Assembly (NCBI RefSeq): GCF_002117005.1
Contig: NZ_CP021023.1
Span: 1,674,001-1,738,000 of the forward strand
DNA: 64,000 bases
DNA from: Sedimentisphaera salicampi
Lineage (GTDB): Bacteria > Planctomycetota > Phycisphaerae > Sedimentisphaerales > Sedimentisphaeraceae
Reading direction: 5' to 3'
The notes beneath the pieces are model-generated. The model had not been told where the DNA came from, searched no databases, and worked only from the letters and a program-made list of their open reading frames with translations. The translations under genes and the position numbers were made by a program. How positions within the stretch are numbered: position 1 is the stretch's first letter; each line of letters opens with the position of its first letter. Shown here one piece after another: positions 43,086 to 51,881 of the stretch.

Positions 43086-44267
43086 TTACTCAACCAGCCC
43101 TTCTGACCTGTGTTTTTCAAGTATTTTGTCTGCAAACTCATTAATAAGCTGCAGGTCATCTTCACGAGGCATACCTTTTATCATCAATGGTTCGATAAGC
43201 TCCGCCTTTATGTTCGGTATAGCTGCCTGAAGCTTTTCCACCATCTTTCCGCCCCAGCCGTAGCTGCCCATAATCGAAACGAATTTCGTTTTGGGCTTGA
43301 GCATATTTGCAAGGAAAGCAGCGTTGGCAAGAGCCGGATGCGGGCCTGCGAGAATCTGAGGTCCCGCAAGAACTACCGTAGCACTGTCAACAAGAGAGGA
43401 GGCAAGCTGGCTTATATCGCAGCCAATCAGGTTGTAAGGCCGTGCATGGATGCCCCTTTCGGTAAGCTCATCAATCAGATGCTCCACCATAATCCTCGTG
43501 CTGTGGTGCATGGAGATATACGGAATCACCACGTGGTTTGTAACCTTATCGCTCACCCAGTCTTTATAAGCGTTTATCGGGAACTGCGGGTCGTCGTATA
43601 TCGGGCCGTGGCTTGCAGCTATCATATCAATATCGAGCTGGTCGATCTTTTCCAGATTTTTAACTATCACCTTCTTGTAAGGCATCATAATCTCAGCATA
43701 GTAGCTTTTTATAAGCTCGAGCTGATAAGCGTCGGATTTTGCGAACATCTCGCTTGTGGCATAATGAGAGCCGAACATATCGCACGGGAAAAGCACCTTG
43801 TCTTCCTGCAGGTATGCGGCCATTGTCTCAGGCCAGTGCACCCACGGGATAAAGAAAAACTGAAGGGTCTTATCGCCGAGGCTGAGTGTCTCCCACTCCT
43901 CGATAACTTGTATCTGCTCAGGACTGATATGCAGGTGTTCCTGAAGGAGCCCGCAGTTCTTTTCGTTTGTAACCACTTTGCATTCAGGGAATTCCTGAAG
44001 TATTACAGGAATGCAGCCTGAATGGTCCTGCTCGCAGTGAAGGCTTACAATATAGTCGATTTTTTCAACGCCGAGCCGCTCCAGATTAGACAGAAGCGTA
44101 TCAAATTTTTCGGGGTCAACGCTGTCTATCAGAACGTTTTTCTCGCTGCCCTTGATGAAGTAAGCGTTGTAAGTTGTGCCTTCGCTGAGTGGAACGAGCT
44201 CATCAAAGAACTTCCTGTCCCAGTCTTTTGCACCAACGTAGTAGATGTTGTTTTTTATTTCCGCCAT
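43086..44267 (-). CDS. Flavodiiron protein (A-type flavoprotein, rubredoxin:oxygen oxidoreductase)
   Basis: Flavodiiron proteins reduce O2 to water (or NO to N2O) with electrons from rubredoxin. The 393 residues have a beta-lactamase-fold diiron domain with H77-x-E79-x-D81-H82 and further ligands in WVHWPETM and ASHGPIY, then a flavodoxin domain (from about residue 250, [12 protein letters not shown]). No extra rubredoxin or reductase domain is fused. It lies 46 bases upstream of the desulfoferrodoxin start. Confidence 0.95.
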   Translation of the reverse strand: MAEIKNNIYYVGAKDWDRKFFDELVPLSEGTTYNAYFIKGSEKNVLIDSVDPEKFDTLLSNLERLGVEKIDYIVSLHCEQDHSGCIPVILQEFPECKVVTNEKNCGLLQEHLHISPEQIQVIEEWETLSLGDKTLQFFFIPWVHWPETMAAYLQEDKVLFPCDMFGSHYATSEMFAKSDAYQLELIKSYYAEIMMPYKKVIVKNLEKIDQLDIDMIAASHGPIYDDPQFPINAYKDWVSDKVTNHVVIPYISMHHSTRIMVEHLIDELTERGIHARPYNLIGCDISQLASSLVDSATVVLAGPQILAGPHPALANAAFLANMLKPKTKFVSIMGSYGWGGKMVEKLQAAIPNIKAELIEPLMIKGMPREDDLQLINEFADKILEKHRSEGLVE

Positions 44268-44354
44268 ATTCTCTCCAATCCCTGATTTAAATACTTCGCT
44301 GCTCTAAAACTGATTCTACAGTCTTGGCGGGATAATTCAAAGATTTTTATAAGA

Positions 44355-44382
44355 AGCGCCGAAGTATAAAGGCTCCGGCGCT
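44355..44382. other. GC-rich hairpin after rubrerythrin
   Basis: AGCGCCG (44355-44361) pairs with CGGCGCT (44376-44382). On the minus strand, the direction of the genes, no T-run follows directly, so it may be a partial attenuator or processing site instead of a full terminator. Confidence 0.4.
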
Positions 44383-44399
44383 GCAAATTTTTACAGATT

Positions 44400-44972
44400 T
44401 TAGTAATTCTCAGGCTTAAGCTGGAAATAGGCCTTTGGATACCTGCATGTCGGGCAGATGCTTGGCGCTTCTTTTCCCTCATGAAGGTATCCGCAGTTGA
44501 TGCACATCCAGATGTAATTGCCGTCTCTTGAGAAAACTTTTCCTTCTTCAAGGTTTTTCTTCAGGTCAGTGTATCTCTGGCGGTGGTGCATTTCAGCCTT
44601 TGCGATGTTTCTGAAGAGTCTTGCAATGTCCTTAAAGCCTTCTTGTTCGGCCTCGTCTGCAAAATTCGGATACATCGTTGTTACTTCGTAGTTCTCCCCC
44701 TCGAAGCCTTCCTGCAGATTCTCTACAGTAGTGCCGACTTTGCCTGCCGGGTAAGCGGCGGTTATCTCTACTTCTCTTCCTTCCATAAAGCTGAACAGCC
44801 TCTTGGCATGCTCTTTTTCGTGATTAGCTGTTTCCTCGAAGATATTTGCAATCTGTTCATAACCCTCTTCTCTTGCCTTCTCGGCAAAGTATGTATAACG
44901 GTTTCTTGCCTGCGATTCGCCTGCAAATGCCTTTAGAAGATTAGCTTCTGTTTTACTTCCCTTAAGTTCCAT
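44400..44972 (-). CDS. rbr: Rubrerythrin
   Basis: Rubrerythrin reduces hydrogen peroxide in anaerobes. The 190 residues have the diiron four-helix domain (AFAGESQARNRYTYFAEKA and ETANHEKEHAKRLF near the N-terminus, IAKAEMHHRQRY near residue 130) and a C-terminal rubredoxin domain with CINCGY and CPTCRYPKAYF. Everything is intact. It follows perR by 38 bases and is probably its first target gene. Confidence 0.96.
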   Translation of the reverse strand: MELKGSKTEANLLKAFAGESQARNRYTYFAEKAREEGYEQIANIFEETANHEKEHAKRLFSFMEGREVEITAAYPAGKVGTTVENLQEGFEGENYEVTTMYPNFADEAEQEGFKDIARLFRNIAKAEMHHRQRYTDLKKNLEEGKVFSRDGNYIWMCINCGYLHEGKEAPSICPTCRYPKAYFQLKPENY

Positions 44973-45010
44973 ATAGTTCTCCTTTGATATTATTGTTTTA
45001 GAAAAATTAA

Positions 45011-45463
45011 CTAATTACCTGTTTTTTCAATTTCAATTAAGCACTGTTTACAATATCCTTCAAAATATACCGACTTTTTCAAAATTTTAAACCCTTCCGG
45101 CATATCTTCAGGCGTTTCTATTTCATCAAACGGCTTGTGATGAAAATCGAATATTCTTTTGCATCTCACACATTTTATGTGCTGGTGCTTTTCAAGATCG
45201 CCGTCAAACCTGCGAACATCGCCGCTTCCCTCAACTATGAAAGCCGCTCCAATCTGATTAAACGTAAGCAGAGTTCTGTTTACCGTATCCAGCGAAATGC
45301 CAGGGTGCTCTTTTTTTACTTCCCTGTGCACCATTTCCGCTGAAGGGTGGGAATTAGTCTCAGCGAGGACTCTGTAAACAGCCACACGCTGCGGGGTTAC
45401 CCTGAGCCCGTTTCCCCTGCACAAATCTATAAATTGTTCAATTTTTTCTTCAGTAGATTTCAT
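45011..45463 (-). CDS. perR: Peroxide-responsive Fur-family repressor PerR
   Basis: PerR senses H2O2 by metal-catalysed histidine oxidation and represses peroxide-defence genes. The 150-residue protein has a winged helix (RVTPQRVAVYRVLAE, SLDTVNRTLLTF) and a dimerisation domain. Structural zinc ligands are C98, C101, C138 and C141. The regulatory site of B. subtilis PerR (H37, D85, H91, H93, D104) is matched here by H39, D87, H93, H95 and D106, each shifted by two. The Asp at the last position is the one that separates PerR from Fur. The gene heads the rubrerythrin-to-rubredoxin cluster. Confidence 0.93.
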   Translation of the reverse strand: MKSTEEKIEQFIDLCRGNGLRVTPQRVAVYRVLAETNSHPSAEMVHREVKKEHPGISLDTVNRTLLTFNQIGAAFIVEGSGDVRRFDGDLEKHQHIKCVRCKRIFDFHHKPFDEIETPEDMPEGFKILKKSVYFEGYCKQCLIEIEKTGN

Positions 45464-45496
45464 AAGGTTTTTCCGCCAATCTAAATCTTAGTGCAA

Positions 45497-45525
45497 ACTA
45501 TATAGGAGCTGCTCTTATTTGTCAA
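45497..45525 (-). promoter_or_regulatory. Promoter of perR and the oxidative-stress cluster
   Basis: On the minus strand a perfect TTGACA (45525-45520) and TATAGT (45502-45497) are 17 bases apart, about 34 bases before the perR start. An imperfect PerR-box-like string (TTATAGATTATTA) lies near 45582-45594, which is upstream of the promoter. Confidence 0.75.
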
Positions 45526-45716
45526 GGTTTTTTTTATATTTTTCAAAACTTATCATTTTTTTCGTAATAATTCGCTTTGAAATTATAGATTATTAGGTGA
45601 AGAGAGCATAGCTGACTCTGCTGATGAACATTACAGAAGGTTATGCTTTCTAAAGCTTTTGGCTTAAAAATCTAAGAATTAAATAAAATATTATACTTTT
45701 GAAAGGTAATGAAGTT

Positions 45717-47831
45717 ATGTTCAATCGAAATTCAATGGGAAAAATAAGCCTGCTGCTGATCTTGCTTGTCAGCACTATGGCAGCTAAGGCTGATGCGCTT
45801 GATGCAAAAGCCTTAAAAGGAAGCGGGTTAAAGATACTGCAAGGCTTTTCTGAAACGCCTGAAAACGGGATTCTGAAAAGCTTTGAAGTAAGTCTGCCGC
45901 CGGTTGAATCGGTTGTGTATTTCAGCACCGACGGGCGGAATCGTTTGCTCGGAGCGGCAAATCGAATTTTCCCATGGGCAGCCAAAGGTCTTGAAGAAAT
46001 AATCAGCAGCGATTTCGATCCCGACCCAACAACCCGCCAGCCCTCAAGAAACGGCCTACAGGTTCTCTTTCAGCTAAAAAGCGGTCGTTACCTCCTTCTC
46101 CAAGGGCTCGCAGGCGCTGAAACTATGAGCTATTTCCAGATTCACGACAGCGGCAAATTTACTATAAATCTTGCTACTTTCGGAAAGGCCCGTGTTTCCG
46201 GAGATATACCTCTGCTTGCTTGGGCAGAGGCATCCAGCCCGGTTGAGGTTTTCAATGATGCATGGAAAAAGATTCTCAACTGCAGGAAATTTGAGGATCG
46301 CGTTGCTCCCCGTTACCAGAAGAACTATCCCGAGCCGTTCAAATATTTGGGATGGTGCAGCTGGGAGCAGTACCGCAGGGAGATTAGCTCTGAACTGCTC
46401 GTTGGAGCGATGGAAAAAATAGAGAGCTCCCCCGTGCCTGTTCGGTGGGTGCTGGTTGATGACGGGCATCAGCATCAAAGCGGTTCGGGGATGAGAACCA
46501 GCCAGATGCTTTCATTTCAGGCTAACCCCGAAACCTTCCCCGAAGGATTTGCCCCGCTTATGGAGGAGCGTTCGGATAAAATCAAGTGGACAGGAATCTG
46601 GCATACGATGAACGGCCTCTGGCAGGGGCTGAGCCCAGATCATCAGCTTGAAGAGCTCGACCCGCATCTTATCAGTATCCATCAGAAAAGGGGAAATGAA
46701 GACTTTACGGTTATGATGCCCAAAGACGACCCTGGCTCTTCGCAGAAATTCTACAATGCCTTGATCGGCTCAGCGAAAGAGCATGGATTCGATTTTGTGA
46801 AGATTGACAACCAGAACCGGCAGGTTGGCTATTACAAGGGTCGGAAAAATGCCGTCGAGGCGGTAGCTGAAAACGCTCAGTCTTTGGAGAAGGCCTGCAA
46901 AAAGTTTACCGATGGATTGATAAACTGTTTCTGCGTTGACCTGATCAGCGTTATGAATACAAAATACAGCGCCGTTTCAAGAGTGAGCGTTGATTATCTG
47001 CTTAATCACGAAGATAAGGCGAAATCCCATTTGCTCCAGTCTTATCAGAATACGCTCTGGGTGGGGCAAGCTGTATGGCCGGACCATGATATGTTCCATT
47101 CCTGCGATCCGGTTTCCGGGCGTATGATGGCGGTTAGCAAGGCTGTAGCGGGGGCTCCGATTTACCTCTCTGATGCGCCGAAGGATTTTGTTCCTGAATT
47201 GATTGAGCCGCTGTGCTGGGAAAACGGCAAGCTCCTGCGTCCGCTCGCTCCGGCAATTCCGCTGCCCGATTCTGTGATGCTTTCAGCTTTATCCACCCCG
47301 CAGGCCTACAGGGTGATTGCACCCCTGCCGAACGGGGCAGCTTCAATTATTGCATACAATCTGGCAAACCCAACCCCAGATTCGCCGGTGAAAGCGGCTG
47401 TGAGAGAATCCGATTATAAATCCGCATCTTCGTTTATCCAGCCGGCTGTGCCGTCTTGGGAAATTCCCGAAGAAGGCCTTGCCTATTACGACTGGTATAA
47501 ACAAACCGGCGGAAAGCTTGGCACAAAGTATGAATTTGAGCTGGACGGATTTTCAGACCGTTTTGTACAGCTCTCGCCGATTAAAGAGGGCTGGGCAGTA
47601 ATCGGAAGGCCGGATAAATATCTTTCTGCTGCTGCAGTTGAATCTGCTGAATACAAGTCCAAAACCCTAACTGTAAAATTCGTTAAGTCTGGTCCTTTGG
47701 TTGTTTACAACAAAAGACCAGTTGAATGCAGCGAGGCAAAGAAAATCACAGATATGGGCGGAGGCCTCTGGCGGCTCGAATTCCCGAAAAATAATAAGGG
47801 GATGGAAGTAATGATTCAAATAAGAAACTAA
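45717..47831 (+). CDS. Secreted GH36-like glycosidase (Sip1/raffinose-synthase-related alpha-galactosidase)
   Basis: The 704-residue protein starts with a signal peptide (about 1-27, ending AKADA). It carries the LGWCSWEQYRREI and VLVDDGHQHQ segments of raffinose-synthase/seed-imbibition-type GH36 enzymes. The FVKIDNQN segment contains D364, which stands at the nucleophile position of GH36. LWVGQAVWPDHDMFHSCDP fits the substrate-binding part. It should cleave alpha-galactosides or a related sugar outside the cytoplasm; the substrate is unproven. ATG 45717 follows GAAAGG; a shorter start at 45735 would also give a signal peptide. Confidence 0.8.
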   Translation: MFNRNSMGKISLLLILLVSTMAAKADALDAKALKGSGLKILQGFSETPENGILKSFEVSLPPVESVVYFSTDGRNRLLGAANRIFPWAAKGLEEIISSDFDPDPTTRQPSRNGLQVLFQLKSGRYLLLQGLAGAETMSYFQIHDSGKFTINLATFGKARVSGDIPLLAWAEASSPVEVFNDAWKKILNCRKFEDRVAPRYQKNYPEPFKYLGWCSWEQYRREISSELLVGAMEKIESSPVPVRWVLVDDGHQHQSGSGMRTSQMLSFQANPETFPEGFAPLMEERSDKIKWTGIWHTMNGLWQGLSPDHQLEELDPHLISIHQKRGNEDFTVMMPKDDPGSSQKFYNALIGSAKEHGFDFVKIDNQNRQVGYYKGRKNAVEAVAENAQSLEKACKKFTDGLINCFCVDLISVMNTKYSAVSRVSVDYLLNHEDKAKSHLLQSYQNTLWVGQAVWPDHDMFHSCDPVSGRMMAVSKAVAGAPIYLSDAPKDFVPELIEPLCWENGKLLRPLAPAIPLPDSVMLSALSTPQAYRVIAPLPNGAASIIAYNLANPTPDSPVKAAVRESDYKSASSFIQPAVPSWEIPEEGLAYYDWYKQTGGKLGTKYEFELDGFSDRFVQLSPIKEGWAVIGRPDKYLSAAAVESAEYKSKTLTVKFVKSGPLVVYNKRPVECSEAKKITDMGGGLWRLEFPKNNKGMEVMIQIRN

Positions 47832-48046
47832 AATCCCCCAGAAACTGACCAAATAACGGTTTTATGATGAAAATTGGAACTATCGGTAACCAAGTGAAGT
47901 GTTCCGAAGCGAATAAAAATGCTGCGATTCAGATTTTATTCTAAAAAAGTTTATTAAAAAAACATTTTTTTTGTAAAAATTTGAGCCCATCTATGATAAT
48001 AAAGTAAGCGGAAACATTTTAATTAAATTATGGAGAAACCGATTCT

Positions 48047-49891
48047 ATGAAAAAAGTTACATTACTTATCCTGCTGGGAGCAGCAGCCGTGTCTTTTGCC
48101 GACTGGAAACCAGTGGGCGATAAGATTAAAACCAGATGGGCAGAAGAAATAAATCCGGAAACAGTTTGGGATGAATACCCGAGGCCGCAGTTTGAAAGAA
48201 GCGGCTGGATGTGCCTCAACGGGCTTTGGGATCTTAGAGTGGCAGGCAGTTCATCCGAGAAACCAAAATATTTCGACAAAGAAATTCTCGTGCCTTTCGG
48301 CGTTGAATCTTCGCTTTCAGGTGTGGGAGAGCTTGTAGAACCGGACGATAAAATTTGGTATCACAGGACATTCGAATGCCCCGATGATTTCAGCGGCAAG
48401 AAAGTATTGCTGAATTTTGAAGCTGTTGACTGGAAAACAGCCGTTTGGGTGAACGATTCATACGTTGGCGGGCACAAAGGCGGATACGACCGCTTCACCT
48501 TCGATATCACAGACTGCCTCAAATCCACCGGCGAGCAGAGCATTACCGTGATGGTAACAGATCCCTCCAGCTACGGCTCGCAGGCAAGAGGCAAGCAGAA
48601 AAATTCTCAGCACGGTATATGGTACACACCAAATTCCGGTATCTGGCAGACAGTATGGCTCGAAGCGGTGAATAAAAAGGCGCATCTTGCGGACGTTGAG
48701 ATCACTCCGGATATAGACAGCAGCAAAGTTACGATAATTCCGATTATGGACAGCCCTGAGATTGGCAATTATTCTGTTCGCTGCAGCGTTTACGAAAACG
48801 GCAGCCGTGTTGCTCAGAAAACAGGGCACGTTTATAAGCCTCTTGAAATTAAGATTGATGATCAGAAGCTGTGGTCTCCGGATAATCCCTTCCTCTACGA
48901 CTTGAAGCTTGAGCTCTTTGAAGGTAAAAACAGCAGCTCAGGCAAGCTTCTTGATACAGTAAAGAGCTACTTTGGAATGCGTAAAATCAGCCTTGGACAA
49001 GGCGATCATACAAAGGTTCTTATGCTCAACAACAAGCCGCTCTTCCATTACGGAACTCTCGACCAAGGGTGGTGGCCGGACGGACTGCATACACCGCCGT
49101 CTGATGAGGCGATGAAGTATGACATTGAAATGACCAAGAAGATGGGCTTCAATATGATCCGCAAGCACATCAAAATTGAGCCGGACAGATGGTTCTACTG
49201 GTGCGATAAGATGGGGATTATGGTTTGGCAGGATATGCCGTCGGGGATGATTGAACCAAATCCCGGGAAAAGCGGCAGCCCCGAACACGTGGGCGGAAAT
49301 CAGTCCGATCAGTATAAGGATTCCGAGGTGGAAGCCCAGTTTGAGCTGGAGCTCAGGAAGATGATAAGCCAGCACTACAACAGCCCGAGCGTTGTGGTTT
49401 GGGTGCCGTTTAACGAAGGCTGGGGGCAGTATGACACATGCAGAATCAGCCGGATGGTGAAAGACCTCGACCCAACAAGGCTCGTGGATGCTGTGAGCGG
49501 ATGGGCTCTGAGAGACTGCGGCGATATCCTCGATATCCACACATACCACAAAGACCTCCGCAAACCGGATGTAAACGAGAAGGACAGGGCGACCGCTGTA
49601 GGCGAATTCGGCGGAATAGGCTACGCAATCAAAGGACACCTCTGGGATCCGAACAGAAGGAACTGGGGGTATCAGTCTTACGATTCCAAGGAAGAGCTCT
49701 TCCAGAACTACAAGCATAAATTCGACCAGATCGTGGAAATGAAGAAAAACCAAGACCTCTCCGCTGCTGTGTACACACAGACCACAGACGTGGAAGGCGA
49801 GGTGAACGGACTTATGACGTACGACAGAGATGTGGTTAAATTTGACGAGGCCAAGCTTCGCAAGCTCCACTCTGTGCTGTACGAAGAATAA
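48047..49891 (+). CDS. Secreted glycoside hydrolase family 2 enzyme
   Basis: The 614 residues begin with a signal peptide (1-18). GH2 sandwich domains follow (GLWDLRVAGSS, WYHRTFECPDDF, LLNFEAVDWKTAVWVNDSYVG), then an immunoglobulin-like domain and a TIM barrel. E457 in FNEGWGQYDT is the expected acid/base and E520 in VGEFGG the expected nucleophile. This sub-branch has a short barrel without the large C-terminal domain of LacZ; beta-galactosidase, -glucuronidase or -mannosidase activities are all possible. TGGAGAAA precedes the ATG. It follows the GH36-like gene after 215 bases, suggesting a joint role in polysaccharide use. Confidence 0.88.
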   Translation: MKKVTLLILLGAAAVSFADWKPVGDKIKTRWAEEINPETVWDEYPRPQFERSGWMCLNGLWDLRVAGSSSEKPKYFDKEILVPFGVESSLSGVGELVEPDDKIWYHRTFECPDDFSGKKVLLNFEAVDWKTAVWVNDSYVGGHKGGYDRFTFDITDCLKSTGEQSITVMVTDPSSYGSQARGKQKNSQHGIWYTPNSGIWQTVWLEAVNKKAHLADVEITPDIDSSKVTIIPIMDSPEIGNYSVRCSVYENGSRVAQKTGHVYKPLEIKIDDQKLWSPDNPFLYDLKLELFEGKNSSSGKLLDTVKSYFGMRKISLGQGDHTKVLMLNNKPLFHYGTLDQGWWPDGLHTPPSDEAMKYDIEMTKKMGFNMIRKHIKIEPDRWFYWCDKMGIMVWQDMPSGMIEPNPGKSGSPEHVGGNQSDQYKDSEVEAQFELELRKMISQHYNSPSVVVWVPFNEGWGQYDTCRISRMVKDLDPTRLVDAVSGWALRDCGDILDIHTYHKDLRKPDVNEKDRATAVGEFGGIGYAIKGHLWDPNRRNWGYQSYDSKEELFQNYKHKFDQIVEMKKNQDLSAAVYTQTTDVEGEVNGLMTYDRDVVKFDEAKLRKLHSVLYEE

Positions 49892-49921
49892 ACTCGGACG
49901 TAAATGCTTTCATTGTGATCT

Positions 49922-49957
49922 CGGGGGGTGGTTTCTCCGGCCGCCTCCCGTTTTTTT
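49922..49957 (+). terminator. Rho-independent terminator of the GH2 gene
   Basis: CGGGGGG (49922-49928) pairs with CCTCCCG (49944-49950) with one G-T pair, followed by seven T. Confidence 0.85.
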
Positions 49958-50274
49958 ATGCGCCGATTTAATCCACAAACCTGCAAAACGATCAAAAATC
50001 CGCAAATTCAATGAATTTAATATGTTAATTCGCTGTAAATTCCTCGGCGCGAGACCGCCCCAATTAGCGTGTCTAAAGAAAGAGGGATTCCTTTTATAAG
50101 CATAAATGCTGAAAAGAACCTTCAGACACACAATTTGGGACACTGCCATAAATCCAAATTTACATTGGAGGAAACAGGTACATAAATGAGGGTAGGCTTT
50201 CTGCCGGCAAGGACGCTTCAACGAAATACACAATCCTGCTCTGATGTGGACAGTGTTTTTTTTGACAGAGTCAG

Positions 50275-50289
50275 TCCGCCTGCGGCGGA
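50275..50289 (+). repeat. GC-rich palindrome, inverted copy of 13026-13040
   Basis: TCCGCCTGCGGCGGA is the exact reverse complement of TCCGCCGCAGGCGGA at 13026-13040. Confidence 0.7.
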
Positions 50290-50307
50290 GAGGGGAGATA
50301 CAATTTT

Positions 50308-50363
50308 GACGGGATTTACAGCCCCGAACCGCTTTGGCTACGGGGCAAGGATCTACAGGATAA
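50308..50363 (+). repeat. TTTACAGGATCTACAGGAT repeat interrupted by a 27-28-base hairpin
   Basis: GACGGGATTTACAG is followed by an inserted segment that begins CCCCGAACCGC and ends CTACGGGGCAA (able to form a CCCCG/CGGGG stem), then GGATCTACAGGATAAA. The uninterrupted version is at 35640-35667. Confidence 0.7.
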
Positions 50364-50540
50364 ATATTAAATAAGAAAAAGGCGGAGAGAAATTTTTCAG
50401 CCACTAATCAGCACTAATTTTTCTCTAATGATTTAAGATAAGTTCTTTTGATGGAGAAAGCCAAATTAAAATTAATATGAAATCTTTATCCCATCCTGTA
50501 AATCTTGTTAATCCTGTCTAATTTATCACATCCCTCCCCA

Positions 50541-50630
50541 CGCACGGCTCTGATTGTCTTTAGTATTACGCAGCGATTTCACAAAACGAGATATTTAAAC
50601 CGAGCCACGCATGTAGTCCGTCTGCGGCGT
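50541..50630 (-). repeat. Dispersed repeat, copy 2 (inverted)
   Basis: Read on the minus strand it gives CATGCGTGGCTCGGTTTAAA, then GTGAAATCGCTGCGTAATAC and GACAATCAGAGCCGTGCG, matching 12949-13020 at about 85%. The CGCCGCAGACGG motif on its 5' side parallels the palindrome before copy 1. Confidence 0.75.
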
Positions 50631-50681
50631 ACGGAATAAGTGGTCAGCAGATGCCCATCACAGGCAACCCCCAACCAACCC

Positions 50682-51617
50682 TTAGCGTGCCCTGCGGCGG
50701 CGAATAAAGAGACCGCCAATGCCGAGGAGAGCCATTGTTGCCGGCTCGGGGACGGTGCCCACGCGAAAACCTATATCTCCGTACTCACCATAAGGACTCA
50801 TATCTCTGCGGTCAGATGAAGCAAGTACATCGGCACCATTGTAATAAGAGCCGCCGCGGTATACTCGTTCGCTGTCTGCGGCGGTGTTTTGATCACTGAA
50901 AGGGCTTTCCATCCACTCGAAAACGTTACCCATCATATCGTATGTGCCGTTGAGCTCTTCTGCGCCGCTGCCTGCGTCCCAAGTATCAGGATTGGCATCG
51001 TTATAATTTGTATCCACACCAGCTTCTGGTACTGAACCGTCTTTTGTTGCGTAGGTCTGGATACTGCTTCCGTTCCAGTATGCCGCCTTCACCCATTCAT
51101 CCTCTGTGGGCAGGAAGAATTGGGCGTCTTTATGGCGGTAGAGGTTTGTTCCGCCAGCCGCCTCTGCTGTGCTCCATGTATCGAGGGCGTAATTGCTTGT
51201 TCCCTGCGTGCCGGTAAACTTATACGCCGCCTGATGTCCCTTGCTTGTGTTCAGATAGTTCACGAACTGCGCAGCCTCATACCAGCTAACCCTGCCGGTG
51301 GGGGCATTAGTGCCCATCTCAGGATCGCTGTCATAGGCGCTGGAAGGATCGCCGGTTACCTGTCCGTAATCAGCCTTAAACTTATCCCACTGGGCGTTGG
51401 TAATCTCACGGGTGCCCATACGGTACTGGTAGCCCGGGTCTGAAAAAGTTTTTCCTTCTCCGATATTCGTTCCGTTTGCACTGCTCGCATCGCCGGAGAT
51501 GTCAACGAAACTGATAGTAAACTGATTACTGCCGTTTCCGAAATTTTCCTGATAAACTGCAAAACTCGCAGAGGCAAGTATTGTGCATACTGCCAGATAA
51601 AAGACTGCTCTTTTCAT
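50682..51617 (-). CDS. Secreted FGE/SUMF1-fold protein with PEP-CTERM tail (paralogue)
   Basis: The 311-residue protein has a signal peptide (1-20, ending ASFA), then the same fold segments as the protein at 4955-5920: FGNGSNQFTISFVDISGDAS, YRMGTREITNAQWDKF, VSWYEAAQFVNYLN, FFLPTEDEWVKAAYW, YDMMGNVFEWMES, RVYRGGSYY and IGFRVG. It ends in VPEPATMALLGIGG and RRRRAR, a canonical PEP-CTERM signal. The catalytic cysteine pair of true FGE is absent. PEP-CTERM proteins are thought to be cut by an exosortase and displayed or released. The close identity of the two proteins over the N-terminal half indicates gene duplication. Confidence 0.9.
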   Translation of the reverse strand: MKRAVFYLAVCTILASASFAVYQENFGNGSNQFTISFVDISGDASSANGTNIGEGKTFSDPGYQYRMGTREITNAQWDKFKADYGQVTGDPSSAYDSDPEMGTNAPTGRVSWYEAAQFVNYLNTSKGHQAAYKFTGTQGTSNYALDTWSTAEAAGGTNLYRHKDAQFFLPTEDEWVKAAYWNGSSIQTYATKDGSVPEAGVDTNYNDANPDTWDAGSGAEELNGTYDMMGNVFEWMESPFSDQNTAADSERVYRGGSYYNGADVLASSDRRDMSPYGEYGDIGFRVGTVPEPATMALLGIGGLFIRRRRAR

Positions 51618-51679
51618 AATAAAACGCCAAACTTTCTTCTCTAATTCTCATAAATATTACTAAAAACTTCGATTATTTT

Positions 51680-51708
51680 ATTTTATCACAGTTTATTGCA
51701 TAACGCAA
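51680..51708 (-). promoter_or_regulatory. Putative promoter of the second PEP-CTERM FGE-fold gene
   Basis: On the minus strand TTGCGT (51708-51703) and TAAAAT (51685-51680) are 17 bases apart, 63 bases before the start codon. Confidence 0.4.
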
Positions 51709-51715
51709 ACTTTAG

Positions 51716-51739
51716 ACCGGTAGATTTACCGGTTTTTTT
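51716..51739 (+). terminator. Terminator-like hairpin with T-run on the plus strand
   Basis: ACCGGTA (51716-51722) pairs with TACCGGT (51727-51733) and seven T follow on the plus strand. Both neighbouring genes are on the minus strand, so no obvious plus-strand gene uses it. Confidence 0.6.
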
Positions 51740-51881
51740 AATTTTTTTAAGCAGTTATACCAACCCTTACAGCCCCTCCAGCAAAACGGGGCGTGTTTGA
51801 AGTTTTGTGGGTTATAACATTGAAGAGTTGAAGGCAGTGCGGCCGCTCGAGAATGCTTTAAAAGCATCTTGGGGGGATTAT

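Larger units (their letters stand above)
49892..50681. other. Intergenic stretch made of repeats
   Basis: After the GH2 terminator there is no gene. The stretch holds a palindrome (50275-50289), an interrupted TACAGGATCTACAGGAT repeat (50308-50363), strings of the GCCACTAATCAGCACTAATTT kind (50398-50418), an inverted ATCCTGT repeat (50490-50522) and copy 2 of the 12.9-kb repeat (50541-50630). The part at 49960-50230 shows nothing I recognise. Confidence 0.6.

Noticed and set aside
44345-44384. Full terminator after rubrerythrin splitting the perR cluster
   Set aside because: The GC stem is real, but on the minus strand no T-run follows, so a complete stop is not supported.
48938-49870. 310-codon minus-strand frame over the GH2 gene
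   Set aside because: Antisense to a glycosidase with clear catalytic motifs; no ribosome-binding site or domain.
49960-50680. CRISPR array among the intergenic repeats
   Set aside because: The repeats are few, irregularly spaced, in both orientations and not separated by equal spacers; no cas gene is present.
51840-51856. GCGGCCGCTCGAG, resembling a NotI-XhoI cloning linker
   Set aside because: Flanking bases are not vector sequence and the string lies in ordinary GC-rich intergenic DNA; chance is sufficient.
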